Part shown: positions 1 to 8,551 of the stretch, piece after piece
How positions within the stretch are numbered: the stretch's first letter is position 1
How the letters are laid out: the number at the start of each line of letters is the position of its first letter
Assembly: GCF_030034735.1 (NCBI RefSeq)
Contig: NZ_CP125370.1
Span: forward strand, 1,612,001-1,676,000
Reading direction: 5' to 3'
Length of the DNA: 64,000 bases
DNA from: Paenibacillus sp. RC334
Lineage (GTDB): Bacteria; Bacillota; Bacilli; Paenibacillales; Paenibacillaceae
Notes under the pieces: model-generated
Told to the model about the DNA's origin: nothing
The model's input: the letters and a program-made list of their open reading frames with translations, nothing else
Database searches by the model: none
Position numbers and translations under genes: made by a program

Positions 1-177
1 GAATCGTTTGACGAAGAAGCTGTGACTAACCAAGCGCTCAAAGAAGGAATACGTGTTTATCCCCTAAGCAATTATTGTCTAAATAGCGACCGAAAAGGAT
101 GGGTACTTGGTTTTGCTAAAGTAGATGAGGAGGCAATTGAAGTCGGTATTTATCGCCTTGCGGAGATGCTTTTATAA
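1..177 (+). CDS. C-terminal end of a MocR-type (GntR/aminotransferase) regulator, partial
   Basis: An open frame runs from base 1 to a TAA at 175-177 and encodes 58 residues. The segment (EGIRVYPLSNYCLN, then GWVLGFAKVDEEAI) resembles the small-domain end of PLP-dependent fold-I aminotransferases, in particular MocR regulators, which fuse a GntR winged helix to such a domain. The N-terminal DNA-binding part lies outside the window, so a plain aminotransferase is not excluded. It converges with a minus-strand group holding YggS, a BenE-like transporter and a PNPOx-like protein. If this is a PdxR-like MocR, that neighbourhood would have a vitamin B6 theme; this is inference. Confidence 0.6.
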   Translation, partial: ESFDEEAVTNQALKEGIRVYPLSNYCLNSDRKGWVLGFAKVDEEAIEVGIYRLAEMLL

Positions 178-320
178 GGCGCCGTCTACGCCGAGATGCA
201 TCATTAAAGCTTCATGAGATGGCGTAGCTACCACTTTTGCAGCAAAGGTGAATACTCGTTGCTTACCGCCAAGCAGCTTCTCATGTGACCTTATCTGTAT
301 CTGTACTGATTTCAAGCCTT

Positions 321-1550
321 CTATTGGTTCTGCTCAGCTTGTTGTATTACATTCGTACTATATTGCTTTTTTCGAAATTGTCCATAAATCAAAATATGTG
401 CCGCCAAACCTGTAATAAGTCCCCAAAATGCACCTCCAACTCCAAGTAATGTAACATTTGCGGCTGTTGCTAAAAAAGTAATTAATGCTGTCTCACGTCC
501 CTTGGGATCTGTTAATGCGTTGGCAAGGCTACCGCCAATTGTACCCAGGAGTGCCAATCCTGCTAAGGTGGCGATAAAGGTAGCAGGAAGAATCAGAAAC
601 AGAGCAGACAGCGTCACACCAAAAATGCCGACAACAATGTAAAAAATGCCACAGGCAATACCTGCAATGTAACGTTTTGTTGAATCCTCGTGCGCGTCTT
701 TCCCTGTACAAATCGCGGCTGTAATTGCTGCTACATTAAAGGCGTGTGAACCAAAAGGCGCTGTTAAGAGCGAGCCTAAACCCGTTACAGTCAAAATCGG
801 ATTCGCGCTCGTTTTAAATCCGTCATTTCGTAACACTAGCATTCCAGGCATATATTGTCCTGTCAAGGTAATAATAAACAGCGGTAATGCAACACCCAAT
901 AAAGCATGAAACGAAAACTCTGGAACGACAAATACCGGCGATGCAATTGCCAATTTGATATTACTGAAATCTACTTTCCCCACACTAATTAAATAAATAA
1001 GTCCGATTGCCAAAATACCCACGATAGCGTAACGGGATGTAAACCTTCTTAATACTACATACGCAGAAAACAGGACAACTACAAGCAGAGGGTCAACTTT
1101 CGCGCCACCAAAGGCTGAAATGCCAAACTGCAGTAAAATACCTGCCAGCAGCCCTGAAGCAATGCCTGGAGGGATTAGCCGGACGAAACGTTCGAACATC
1201 CCCGATAACCCCAAAATAATAAATCCTAAAGCAGAGATAATATAGGCGCCAATCACTTCTGGATAGGGGGTTACAGCTAACGCCGAAACAAGAAAAGCTA
1301 CGCCTGGTGTTGACCAAGCGGTAATAATCGGTTCACGGTATCGGTAACTTAGCCATATACCAGTTACACCCACACCAATAGAAATCGACCATATCCATGA
1401 AGTGGTCATTTCAGAGCTTAGACCTGCTACTTTTGCTGCCTGAAATACGAGAATAAATGTACCCCCATAATTGACAATGACAGATATTAAAGCAGCTATA
1501 GTGGGTAAAATTAAATCGCGGCCGCGGAGTGAAGTTGATGTTGTGTTCAT
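321..1550 (-). CDS. benE: BenE-family benzoate/H+ symporter-like membrane transporter
   Basis: A 409-residue, highly hydrophobic protein with about 11-12 membrane segments. The N-terminal stretch (LPTIAALISVIVNYGGTF, then WSTPGVAFLV) and the central HAFNVAAITAAICTG motif match the BenE family of proton-driven aromatic-acid transporters. The start is preceded by GGAGAGAG seven bases upstream. It lies 21 bases behind yggS on the same strand, so the two are probably co-transcribed. No benzoate catabolic genes are nearby, so the substrate may not be benzoate; the B6-related neighbours make a vitamin B6 vitamer a testable alternative. Confidence 0.85.
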   Translation of the reverse strand: MNTTSTSLRGRDLILPTIAALISVIVNYGGTFILVFQAAKVAGLSSEMTTSWIWSISIGVGVTGIWLSYRYREPIITAWSTPGVAFLVSALAVTPYPEVIGAYIISALGFIILGLSGMFERFVRLIPPGIASGLLAGILLQFGISAFGGAKVDPLLVVVLFSAYVVLRRFTSRYAIVGILAIGLIYLISVGKVDFSNIKLAIASPVFVVPEFSFHALLGVALPLFIITLTGQYMPGMLVLRNDGFKTSANPILTVTGLGSLLTAPFGSHAFNVAAITAAICTGKDAHEDSTKRYIAGIACGIFYIVVGIFGVTLSALFLILPATFIATLAGLALLGTIGGSLANALTDPKGRETALITFLATAANVTLLGVGGAFWGLITGLAAHILIYGQFRKKQYSTNVIQQAEQNQ

Positions 1551-1571
1551 AAGCTCTCTCCTGCCTCTCTC

Positions 1572-2315
1572 CTAATCGTTCTGACGCGCGTTTTCGTTCC
1601 AGTAATACGTGTCTGGCAAATAACGTTGGCCAAATACGCTTGTCCCTACGCGTATGATTGTAGCTCCTTCTTCGATGGCAACCTTGAAATCCCCTGACAT
1701 GCCCATCGAAAGAGTGTCCATTTCTACACGTGGAAATTTTCCCACCATAATCTGTGCCTGAATTTGTTTTAACAATCGGAAGCAATGTCTGGTTTCGTCA
1801 TTTGAGGCATTCAGTTTTCCAATAGTCATCAAGCCTTTAATGTTTAACGTTTCGAACTGAGACAATTGTTCAACTAACTCCAGTGCTGCTTCTGGCGGAG
1901 CGCCAAATTTGCTTTCTTCGTAGGACGTATTGATTTGTACCAAAATATCCATGGTCTTGTTCTCTTTCAAGAGCTGATGATGCAATGCCTGCCCCAATCT
2001 CAAACGGTCCACAGAATGAATGAGCTTGACATATTTTACAACGTCTTTTACTTTATTCGTTTGCAGATGTCCGATAAAATGCCATTCCACCTGGTTGTAC
2101 TGCTGCATAAGTGGTAATTTCCCCAAAAGTTCTTGAGCTTTGTTTTCACCAAATAAAGTTTCGCCCGCTTGAATGGCAATTTTTAATTTTTCAAGGGGTA
2201 CGGTTTTTGTCGCTAACAACAATTTCACATCTTCTTTCTTGCGCCCTGAAGCTTGGCAAGCCAATTCCATCCGTTGTCGTACGGATTCAAGATTTTCTTC
2301 GACTAAATGGCCCAT
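1572..2315 (-). CDS. yggS: YggS/YlmE-type pyridoxal phosphate homeostasis protein
   Basis: A 247-residue, single-domain PLP-binding TIM-barrel protein of the alanine racemase N-domain fold. Visible family motifs are LLLATKTVPLEKLKIAI (PLP lysine in the VSKTKP-like segment), FGENKAQEL, WHFIGHLQTNK, SMGMSGDFKVAIEEGATIIRVG and the terminal VFGQR. Such proteins buffer PLP and affect amino-acid balance. The start was set at the ATG at 2315 because an AGAGGG ribosome site precedes it; the longer frame from 2348 has no such site. In most Firmicutes this gene sits in the ylm/division cluster; here it pairs with a BenE-like transporter, so it may be a second copy. Confidence 0.9.
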   Translation of the reverse strand: MGHLVEENLESVRQRMELACQASGRKKEDVKLLLATKTVPLEKLKIAIQAGETLFGENKAQELLGKLPLMQQYNQVEWHFIGHLQTNKVKDVVKYVKLIHSVDRLRLGQALHHQLLKENKTMDILVQINTSYEESKFGAPPEAALELVEQLSQFETLNIKGLMTIGKLNASNDETRHCFRLLKQIQAQIMVGKFPRVEMDTLSMGMSGDFKVAIEEGATIIRVGTSVFGQRYLPDTYYWNENARQND

Positions 2316-2607
2316 GTTCGTTTTACCCTCTTTCTGCTTCTCACCCATGTATTTTGTTCAAGTATTTTAGCTTTTCGCATTTCTGATGCCTTCTTATCAA
2401 AATTTTTGGTTCTAACATCAGTAAAGAGCCACAGTCCTTATGATTAGGATCCATGGCTTTTGGTCATTGCTCGACCTGGCTGGTTTAACTTTCATCCCAA
2501 ACCCTATTTTATAGATGTAAGTAACCTCTATATTGGTTCAGGAATGGAGATCACAAAGAAAGACACATGCAAATTGGCAAAAATAAGTGTTTCATTAGAG
2601 ACGGCTA

Positions 2608-3144
2608 TTAGACTGTTTTTGCTGGTCTATACATTTTTTCTTCTTCGATTGGATTTTCTTTCGCCGTTATATGATAGGGGTCAATTCGGTATACCTGAAC
2701 TGGACCTCCGAATACAGCGGACCTATATTTGTCAACGTGCTGTTTGGCTAATGGGCGGTTATAATAATCAGGCACATATTTTCGAATCATTTCCTGCAAC
2801 ATATGTGTAACTTCGTCCAGATCGACAATAGGCTCAGCCTTGCCGAAAATCATAACACTCATATACGCGGTGTCTGTCTTAGCTGGTACTGGATCAGTAA
2901 TAGTTCCATATTCTTCGCAAACTGTAAAACAAACCTCTGGATTTGTACTCATCACCTGATTTCGTCTCCCGCCAGTAGCTCCATGAAAATAAAGCTTTCC
3001 GTTTGACCAAACATAATTGAGCGGAACAACGTATGGCAACTTACCATCAACCATACCCAGATGCCCAATCCTCGCTTTATTCAAGAAAGAATCAATTTTG
3101 CCACTGTCTGTTACTTCTCTTATCTTGTAACGAACCTTATCCAT
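2608..3144 (-). CDS. Pyridoxamine 5'-phosphate oxidase-like FMN-binding protein (NimA-like)
   Basis: A 178-residue split-barrel flavoprotein. An N-terminal segment (IDSFLNKARIGHLGM) is followed by LPYVVPLNYVWSNGKLYFHG and GGRRNQVMSTNPEVCFTV, a pattern typical of PNPOx-like/NimA (5-nitroimidazole reductase-related) proteins that bind FMN or F420. The ATG at 3144 is preferred over the TTG two codons upstream because AGGAG lies nine bases before it. It is a single gene, 292 bases upstream of yggS on the same strand. The real substrate cannot be told from sequence; flavin reduction or detoxification of nitro compounds is the usual family role. Confidence 0.8.
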   Translation of the reverse strand: MDKVRYKIREVTDSGKIDSFLNKARIGHLGMVDGKLPYVVPLNYVWSNGKLYFHGATGGRRNQVMSTNPEVCFTVCEEYGTITDPVPAKTDTAYMSVMIFGKAEPIVDLDEVTHMLQEMIRKYVPDYYNRPLAKQHVDKYRSAVFGGPVQVYRIDPYHITAKENPIEEEKMYRPAKTV

Positions 3145-3315
3145 TTTCAACCACTCCTATAATGTTGGATTGTTTTCGTTAGTATATCAGTGATTGGATT
3201 GAGTTAGTACATCCATAATATAAAAATCAAGCAATCCATATTTTTGCTAAGCAAATGAACATGACTTTATTATGCGAAATTAGGAATACAACCGTTAATA
3301 TATCGTAATCACGAC

Positions 3316-3372
3316 AAAACGCTTATCTATCATTAATCCGTGAAGAGGGATTAGTGTAGATAAGCGTTTTTT
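3316..3372 (-). terminator. Long hairpin terminator downstream of yitT
   Basis: Two arms of about 22 bases (AAAACGCTTATCTA then CATTAATCC, mirrored by GGATTAGTG then TAGATAAGCG) surround an 8-base loop and end in T-runs on both strands (TTTTTT on plus, TTTT on minus). The hairpin lies between the yitT stop and the start of the PNPOx-like gene and would stop minus-strand transcripts from yitT. The stem is unusually long for a simple terminator. Confidence 0.75.
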
Positions 3373-3445
3373 AATGTGTTTATAATTATTGATTATTCTT
3401 TTTTCTCAAATCGCATTAATATAGAAGTAAATATACTTGGCCTTG

Positions 3446-4321
3446 CTACACTTCCCATCGCTTCACATACATAATCTCAGCCTGCGGATCTGCCATTTGG
3501 ATGACCGCCTTAAAGCGCTGCAAATCCAATAGATGAACGCTGTAGACGATGACCTGTTCATCTTTTTCCTCTGCCCGTTCACCTCTATTTTTGCCCTCTA
3601 TCTGTGCAGGATTTCCCACAGGCGTACTGTAAATACGGAGCCTGCGGTATAAGGCTTCTTGGACGGTTTGCTGATCCTTGCTGACGACGCAAATCATCCG
3701 AGTCAGACCGGTAAACATCAGTCGGGTCGTTTCATAGGCAGCAAGGCAGGATAGGGCTGAATACAGAGCTGGTTCCCAGCCTAGCACGAAGCCAGCCGTA
3801 ATTAACAGCAAACCATTACAAAGCATCACAATTTGTATCAACGGAATCTTCCGCTGTGTCAGAAACAGACTGGACGGACGGCCATCGTCAGATTCGTTCA
3901 GCCCCAGAGAATCGAGCAAACCTCCGTGACGGGCCGCCAGCCCTGCGCCAAGTCCGATGCAGATCCCTCCGCCCAGAGCGCATACTACCGGGTGACCACT
4001 TACTGCCGGGAAAGGGGACAGAATAATGGCTGAGCCTGAAAAGGCAAACAGACCTGGAAGCGCCCGAAGTAGCATGGGCTTGTGGGTCGACAGAGAATAT
4101 AGCAGCATGAGCGGCAAGTTCAAAATGAACAGCAGTAATCCAAAATGCTCTTGTGTATAAAGCGACATGAGTCTGGAAATGCCTGTGACGCCACCAGCGA
4201 TCATATCATGCGGATGCAAAAACAATTCCAGACCGACGGATGCCGTAATTCCGCCAATCACCGTATAAAAGACAGGGAACCTGCTCGCATCTCCCGAAGC
4301 GGGCTTCACAAGCCGCCTCAT
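3446..4321 (-). CDS. yitT: YitT-family (DUF161 + DUF2179) membrane protein
   Basis: A 291-residue protein with five or six hydrophobic segments in its first 190 residues (TVIGGITASVGLELFLHPHDMIAGGVTGISRL is the family start, cut here into FLHPHDMIAGG and GVTGISRL), followed by a soluble C-terminal DUF2179 domain (VVSKDQQTVQEAL ... MADPQAEIMYVKRWEV). Family members are common in Firmicutes and of unknown function. The ATG has no ribosome site directly in front; instead it overlaps the stop of an 11-codon leader frame that has a strong AGGAGG. A charged linker (GKNRGERAEEKDEQ) interrupts the DUF2179 domain. Confidence 0.85.
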   Translation of the reverse strand: MRRLVKPASGDASRFPVFYTVIGGITASVGLELFLHPHDMIAGGVTGISRLMSLYTQEHFGLLLFILNLPLMLLYSLSTHKPMLLRALPGLFAFSGSAIILSPFPAVSGHPVVCALGGGICIGLGAGLAARHGGLLDSLGLNESDDGRPSSLFLTQRKIPLIQIVMLCNGLLLITAGFVLGWEPALYSALSCLAAYETTRLMFTGLTRMICVVSKDQQTVQEALYRRLRIYSTPVGNPAQIEGKNRGERAEEKDEQVIVYSVHLLDLQRFKAVIQMADPQAEIMYVKRWEV

Positions 4322-4353
4322 AGAGCTTCGGCATGTTTTACAGCGTGCGGCAT
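4318..4353 (-). CDS. Possible 11-codon leader peptide coupled to yitT
   Basis: On the minus strand an ATG at 4353, preceded by AGGAGGGAAGG, opens a frame MPHAVKHAEAL whose TGA overlaps the yitT ATG as ATGA. yitT itself has no ribosome site within 20 bases of its start and no in-frame alternative start upstream. The simplest reading is translational coupling or a leader peptide controlling yitT. This is inferred from spacing only. Confidence 0.4.
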   Translation of the reverse strand: MPHAVKHAEAL

Positions 4354-4399
4354 AGCCTTCCCTCCTATTGGATTGTCGTATCCAGCTTTTACATTTCAG

Positions 4400-5626
4400 T
4401 TACACCGAGTTCCTCTCTTCCTTTCGAAGGCGGGGGTCCTTGAATTTGAAAACCTTATTCATCATATTAAAAATAGGTTTTGACTGTTTTGCCAGTAAGG
4501 GAGCCATAATCGCCAATATAAGTACATAGATAGCTGCAAAGGGCTGAACAATATCCAGCAAACCGCCCTCTTTTCCCAAATTAGCCATAATGATCGAGAA
4601 CTCACCGCGGGCCACAATCGTCAAACCGATATTTGCCGACGCCTTGGGTGACAGAGAGACAGTGCGTCCAGCCAGCATTCCGGCCCAAACGTTACCGATT
4701 AACGTAAGAATGACTGCTGCCAGCGCAAGCCAGATCGCGTTTCCGCCCAGAGACAGTGGATCAATAGATAGTCCGAAGCTGAAGAAGAACAAGGCGCCAA
4801 AGAAATCGCGGAAAGGAACAATTAAATGCTCGATCCGTTTGGCATGTTCTGTTTCGGCTAGCACGAGTCCGATTAATAAGGCTCCGATGGCTTCCGCCAC
4901 ATGAATCGTTTCCGAAAAACCTGCCACAAGAAACAGGGAGCCAAAAATAACAAGTCCGAATACCTCATTGGAGCGAATACGAAGAATTCGATTTAACAGA
5001 GGGACGGCCTTCCGACCGATAATAATAACTGCGAGCATAAAACCAAGCGCGATTAGCGCCGATAACAGCACACCCCCGAGCGAGGATGAATCGCTGAGAA
5101 CCAATCCGGAGAGGATAGAAATGTAGACGGCGAGGAAAACATCCTCAAACATAATAATGCCTAAAATCATTTCAGTTTCAGCATTAGCGGTTCGCTTCAG
5201 ATCGACCAACACCTTGGCAGCAATGGCGCTGGAGGAAATCGTGGTGATCCCGGCAATGACGAGTGTCTCTGCGATGGGAAAACCAGTTAGAAAGCCGAGC
5301 GCCAGTCCTAATGTAAAATTAATGCCGATATATATGGTGCCGCCCACCGCGATGGAACGGCCTGATTTAATCAAACGGCCTACCGAGAACTCCAGTCCCA
5401 GGTAGAAGAGAAGAAACAGCACCCCGATTCTTCCCATAAAATCAATAAAAGGCGCGCTTTCGATAAATCGAAAATCAAAATGCCACAGCTCCATCGCATG
5501 CGGTCCGACGGCCATTCCAATCAGGATATAAAAAGGGATGACCGATAAGCGGAGTTTGGTGGAGATAAGTCCGGCTGCGGCGATCAGAGCAATAGCCAAT
5601 CCAACCTCAAATACCAGATGATCCAT
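4400..5626 (-). CDS. khtU: K+/H+ antiporter membrane subunit (CPA2 family)
   Basis: A 408-residue protein with about 12-13 membrane segments, matching the Na+/H+ exchanger domain of KefB/KhtU-type CPA2 antiporters. Typical motifs are LRLSVIPFYILIGMAVGPH, the FYLGLEFS segment, GITTISSSAIAAKVLVDL and EDVFLAVYISI. It lacks the long C-terminal TrkA-N domain of KefB; regulation is supplied by the separate upstream subunit, whose stop lies 4 bases before this start. B. subtilis KhtTU exports K+ and is gated by c-di-AMP bound to KhtT; the same role is inferred here. Confidence 0.9.
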   Translation of the reverse strand: MDHLVFEVGLAIALIAAAGLISTKLRLSVIPFYILIGMAVGPHAMELWHFDFRFIESAPFIDFMGRIGVLFLLFYLGLEFSVGRLIKSGRSIAVGGTIYIGINFTLGLALGFLTGFPIAETLVIAGITTISSSAIAAKVLVDLKRTANAETEMILGIIMFEDVFLAVYISILSGLVLSDSSSLGGVLLSALIALGFMLAVIIIGRKAVPLLNRILRIRSNEVFGLVIFGSLFLVAGFSETIHVAEAIGALLIGLVLAETEHAKRIEHLIVPFRDFFGALFFFSFGLSIDPLSLGGNAIWLALAAVILTLIGNVWAGMLAGRTVSLSPKASANIGLTIVARGEFSIIMANLGKEGGLLDIVQPFAAIYVLILAIMAPLLAKQSKPIFNMMNKVFKFKDPRLRKEERNSV

Positions 5627-5630
5627 CCAA

Positions 5631-6125
5631 TCACCCGCTTCCGTTCATAAGAATTTGTTTAAAGCGTTTTTGCTGATCACGTTCCCCGACCACGACCACA
5701 GTAGCATCCTCGCTAATAATCACTTCCGGGCCGGGATTTACATACTTGTTCCCTTTTTTCTCAACAATGGCAATAACCGTAGCTCCTGAATTTTGGCGTA
5801 CATCCAGCTCACCGATGGACTTGCCAACACTAGCATAGTGAGGTTCCACTCTGTACCATTCAATAATAAAATCGTCGAACGTCATTTCTACGCTTTCAAG
5901 CTGCTTGGGCTTATACGTCATGCCACCGATAATGGAGGCCACCAATCGCGCTTCCTGATCACTTAGGGTCGTCATAGAAATACTTTGTTCCAAATCCTCA
6001 TAATCAAAATGATACAACTCACGTCTGCCGTCATCATGAATAATAATGACAAGGCGATCGCCATTTTCCGCATCTATTCGATATTTAATCCCGATTCCTG
6101 GCAAAATAGATTCTCGAATATCCAT
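5631..6125 (-). CDS. khtT: KhtT-type TrkA-C regulatory subunit of the K+/H+ antiporter
   Basis: A 164-residue soluble protein. The N-terminal half (RESILPGIGIKYRID ... VIIIHDDGRRELYHF) is the KhtT/YhaT signature, and the C-terminal half (SIGELDVRQNSGATVIAIVEKKG ... ISEDATVVVVGERDQQKRF) is a TrkA-C (RCK_C) domain, the site of c-di-AMP binding in B. subtilis KhtT. GCCTCC (AGGAGGC on the coding strand) lies just before the start. It forms a two-gene operon with khtU; the third B. subtilis gene, khtS, is not present next to it. Confidence 0.9.
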   Translation of the reverse strand: MDIRESILPGIGIKYRIDAENGDRLVIIIHDDGRRELYHFDYEDLEQSISMTTLSDQEARLVASIIGGMTYKPKQLESVEMTFDDFIIEWYRVEPHYASVGKSIGELDVRQNSGATVIAIVEKKGNKYVNPGPEVIISEDATVVVVGERDQQKRFKQILMNGSG

Positions 6126-6327
6126 TTGTAATGCCTCCTGTATTGTACATTTGTTTAAAATTGGTATGGGAAATAAATCACATACATTAGGTGTGACATG
6201 GAACTTTTTCTCACATTATAAAATTACATTAATTGGCATAAAAACAGACAGAGAACAGACTTACTTATTAAACTATTAGGAAAGGTTTACAAAAAGACAT
6301 GCAAATATGGTGTGCATGCAAGAGGGG

Positions 6328-6723
6328 TTAAGCCACATAACTGGAGGTGAATTTGATGGGGAACAAGTACAATTGCTTTTTCAGCTTGCAGATGACTGGA
6401 ATAAAAGGCAGACGTAGTTTTGGAATACTCAATAGTAGCACCAACGCCACCAAAATGACAAAGGGAAGTGATTTGGCCGCAGCAATCACCAGATGAAGGA
6501 CCGGAGAGGATTTGCGGATCGCTGGTTTGGAGTGATGCTCCAGCCCATGGGAATCCGTTTCCAACGAAGAAGCTTCAACAATCGGCATGAGAGAAGATCC
6601 CGCAGTAAACTGGAGGGATTGAGTAGTATCTTCCGCGTGAAACGTCACAGGAAGGGACAAAATCTGAACGAGGCTCAATATGACAATCATGAGTGTACGC
6701 AGCATGTTCAGCATCGTTGACAT
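6328..6723 (-). CDS. Small exported or membrane-anchored protein of unknown function
   Basis: A 131-residue protein with a GGGAGGGG ribosome site. It starts with a signal-peptide-like segment (LRTLMIVILSLVQILSLPVTFHA) and has a second hydrophobic segment near residues 78-102 (LHLVIAAAKSLPFVILVALV) with a basic tail. The part between is polar and rich in Ser, His and Glu. I do not recognise a family. It is a single gene divergent from ytxC; the predicted topology places the middle loop outside the cell. Confidence 0.6.
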   Translation of the reverse strand: MSTMLNMLRTLMIVILSLVQILSLPVTFHAEDTTQSLQFTAGSSLMPIVEASSLETDSHGLEHHSKPAIRKSSPVLHLVIAAAKSLPFVILVALVLLLSIPKLRLPFIPVICKLKKQLYLFPIKFTSSYVA

Positions 6724-6949
6724 CTAATCCCCTCCCTCTTGTGAAAAATTCATATTACTATAACCTTAACATACGCAACCCTAAATATTCAAACGTATTG
6801 AGTTGCAGCCATTCTTTATAACACCAAAACCTTCTCTTTGAAACCTGATTTTTCTCATTTTACGCTGTATCCTGTTTCCAGTCGTTCACTTCGTATAACC
6901 CTTTGCAGCCCGCCATATACTGTAATCAGTGATCGAAAGGAGTGAGCCA

Positions 6950-7831
6950 ATGGAACTGTTTACAGTGTGGACCCATACAGACGGGAATCAGGAAAGCGAC
7001 CGTTTTTATCAGGTGGTCAAGAGTAGAAACAAAGGACTACATATGTCACGGCGCGGATTTCGATTCACTTTCAGACAACTGGAAAACAAAGTGGCATGGA
7101 CCTGCAAGGGTACAGAGAGCAATCCAGCGTTTGAAAGTTTTCTCCCCTGTGTATACAGCATCATGGCTTCCGCAATAGCGGATTATATTATCGAAGTGAA
7201 GGAATGGGGGATGCTCAATCTGATCCTCGCTAAAGCCTGTTCGCTACTGGAGGAAGAGGATACGGAGCAGATTCGCAGCATGGTGCGTTCTTTGTTAAAG
7301 GATGATGGCTCAAGAGGGCGTATGAAGCGTCACGGCAAACTGGCGGCCTTACTGGAAAAGGATTTTATGGAGCTGCGCGTGATTAATCTGGAAGGGCTTA
7401 TTCAATTCAGGTTGAACACATACAAAAAAGAGCTTGAGGAAATCGTCGACTATGCCATGGAAGAGTTTTGGGCGGATCGGCAGTATGAAGAATTTATGGG
7501 ATTGCTCAAATATTTTGTGTTTTTCCAGGAAAGTAAAGTTCCACTAGTGCATGTGCTTCATCAGGGTGGGCATGATTTTACCATCCTCGATAGCTCCATG
7601 GTGCCGATACCGACACCTGAAGGAGATGACATTATTGTGGAAATGCCAGGGGTTGAACTGGAAATGGAGGTTGAGGACAGGATCGTCAGTACACTCATTT
7701 CGATTTCGCCTGCTTCCATTATATTACACACAGACGACGAGCACACCCCTATTGTGCGGACGCTCCTGCATATTTTTGAAGATAAAATGAAGCTCAGCAG
7801 GCTCTATCCCGGGCAGGATGTTCAAAAATAA
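6950..7831 (+). CDS. ytxC: YtxC-like sporulation protein
   Basis: A 293-residue soluble protein matching the YtxC family of endospore formers (ILAKACSLLEEEDTEQI, then LEGLIQFRLNTYKKELEEIVDYAMEEFWADRQYEEFMGLLKYFV in the centre, quoted here in part as LIQFRLNTYKKELEEIVD). The C-terminal half holds the DUF region with ILDSSM and SISPASIILHT. Function is unknown; in B. subtilis it lies near thrS. The ATG at 6950 was chosen because AAAGGAGTGAG precedes it; the GTG at 6929 lies ahead of that ribosome site. Confidence 0.8.
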   Translation: MELFTVWTHTDGNQESDRFYQVVKSRNKGLHMSRRGFRFTFRQLENKVAWTCKGTESNPAFESFLPCVYSIMASAIADYIIEVKEWGMLNLILAKACSLLEEEDTEQIRSMVRSLLKDDGSRGRMKRHGKLAALLEKDFMELRVINLEGLIQFRLNTYKKELEEIVDYAMEEFWADRQYEEFMGLLKYFVFFQESKVPLVHVLHQGGHDFTILDSSMVPIPTPEGDDIIVEMPGVELEMEVEDRIVSTLISISPASIILHTDDEHTPIVRTLLHIFEDKMKLSRLYPGQDVQK

Positions 7832-7892
7832 TCAAGTGCTCGTATAAACCAACGGATTTCTGGAAAGCCTTTGCCTCAAGGGGAGGTTTTTT

Positions 7893-8468
7893 ATGAGATC
7901 CATGTTGGTATGGAAACGGATTTTGGGAACCGTGTTAACCACCACTTGTCTGGTATTGCCCGGCAATGAGGTTTATGGTCACAAAGAGCCGGTCCAGCAT
8001 AAAAAAGGGCAGTCAACGCCTGTTTTGGCTCCACGGAAGGAGCCGGTGATTACGACCATGACGGTCACGGCAACAGGATATACAGCAGGCTATGAATCCA
8101 CTGGCAAGCGGCCAAGTCATCCGGGTTACGGTATTACGTATTCCGGTGTTAAAGTGCGTCGTGACAAAAACACACTGTCCACGATTGCGGCCGATCCCAA
8201 AACATTTCCTTTGGGCAGCATTTTGTACATTCCAGGTTACGGCTACGGCATTGTGGCAGATACGGGATCAGCGATCAAAGGCAATAAAATCGACCTGTAT
8301 TTCAAAACTACCCGGCAGGTGTATTCCGAGTGGGGCAAGAAAGAAGTGGATGTGCAAATTATTAGAAAAGGAAGCGGAAAATGTACGGAGAAGATGCTGA
8401 ATTCGCTCCAAAGGGTGATCGAGACGCACAAATCCATTCCGGCCGCTACGCTGGATGATTCCATATAA
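7893..8468 (+). CDS. Exported 3D-domain protein (YuiC-like, double-psi beta-barrel)
   Basis: A 191-residue protein with a signal peptide (about residues 1-29) followed by a 3D domain: [18 protein letters not shown], a central [20 protein letters not shown] and the closing [17 protein letters not shown]. These segments carry the three conserved aspartates for which the domain is named; it shares its fold with the catalytic barrel of MltA lytic transglycosylases. B. subtilis relatives are YuiC, YocH and YabE, which act on cell-wall peptidoglycan. It lies 61 bases after ytxC, possibly in one transcript, and upstream of a spore-protein gene. Confidence 0.85.
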   Translation: MRSMLVWKRILGTVLTTTCLVLPGNEVYGHKEPVQHKKGQSTPVLAPRKEPVITTMTVTATGYTAGYESTGKRPSHPGYGITYSGVKVRRDKNTLSTIAADPKTFPLGSILYIPGYGYGIVADTGSAIKGNKIDLYFKTTRQVYSEWGKKEVDVQIIRKGSGKCTEKMLNSLQRVIETHKSIPAATLDDSI

Positions 8469-8472
8469 TTCG

Positions 8473-8503
8473 TGTATATTGTCCTTCCTGACTTCACATA
8501 CTA
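8473..8503 (+). promoter_or_regulatory. Predicted forespore sigma-G promoter of the SASP gene
   Basis: TGTATA at 8473-8478 and CATACTA at 8497-8503 are separated by 18 bases, which fits the sigma-G pattern (TGMATA, 17-18 bases, CATnnTA). It lies about 50 bases upstream of the gamma-type SASP gene, a class that is transcribed by sigma-G in Bacillus. Confidence 0.6.
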
Positions 8504-8508
8504 TGTTG

Positions 8509-8526
8509 CGGGATAAGCTTATCCCG
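8509..8526. repeat. 18-bp perfect palindrome in the SASP 5' region
   Basis: CGGGATAAGCTTATCCCG reads identically on both strands. It lies immediately after the predicted sigma-G -10 element, at or just after the expected transcript start, and 26 bases before the SASP start codon. No T-run follows, so it is not an ordinary terminator. It may be an operator or a 5' end stabilising hairpin. Confidence 0.6.
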
Positions 8527-8551
8527 AAAACATACTGGGAGGTTGAGAATT

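Noticed and set aside
2413..2460. Hairpin AGCCA...TGGCT as a terminator of the PNPOx-like gene
   Set aside because: Only five outer base pairs plus a broken inner stem, and no clear T-run on the minus strand.
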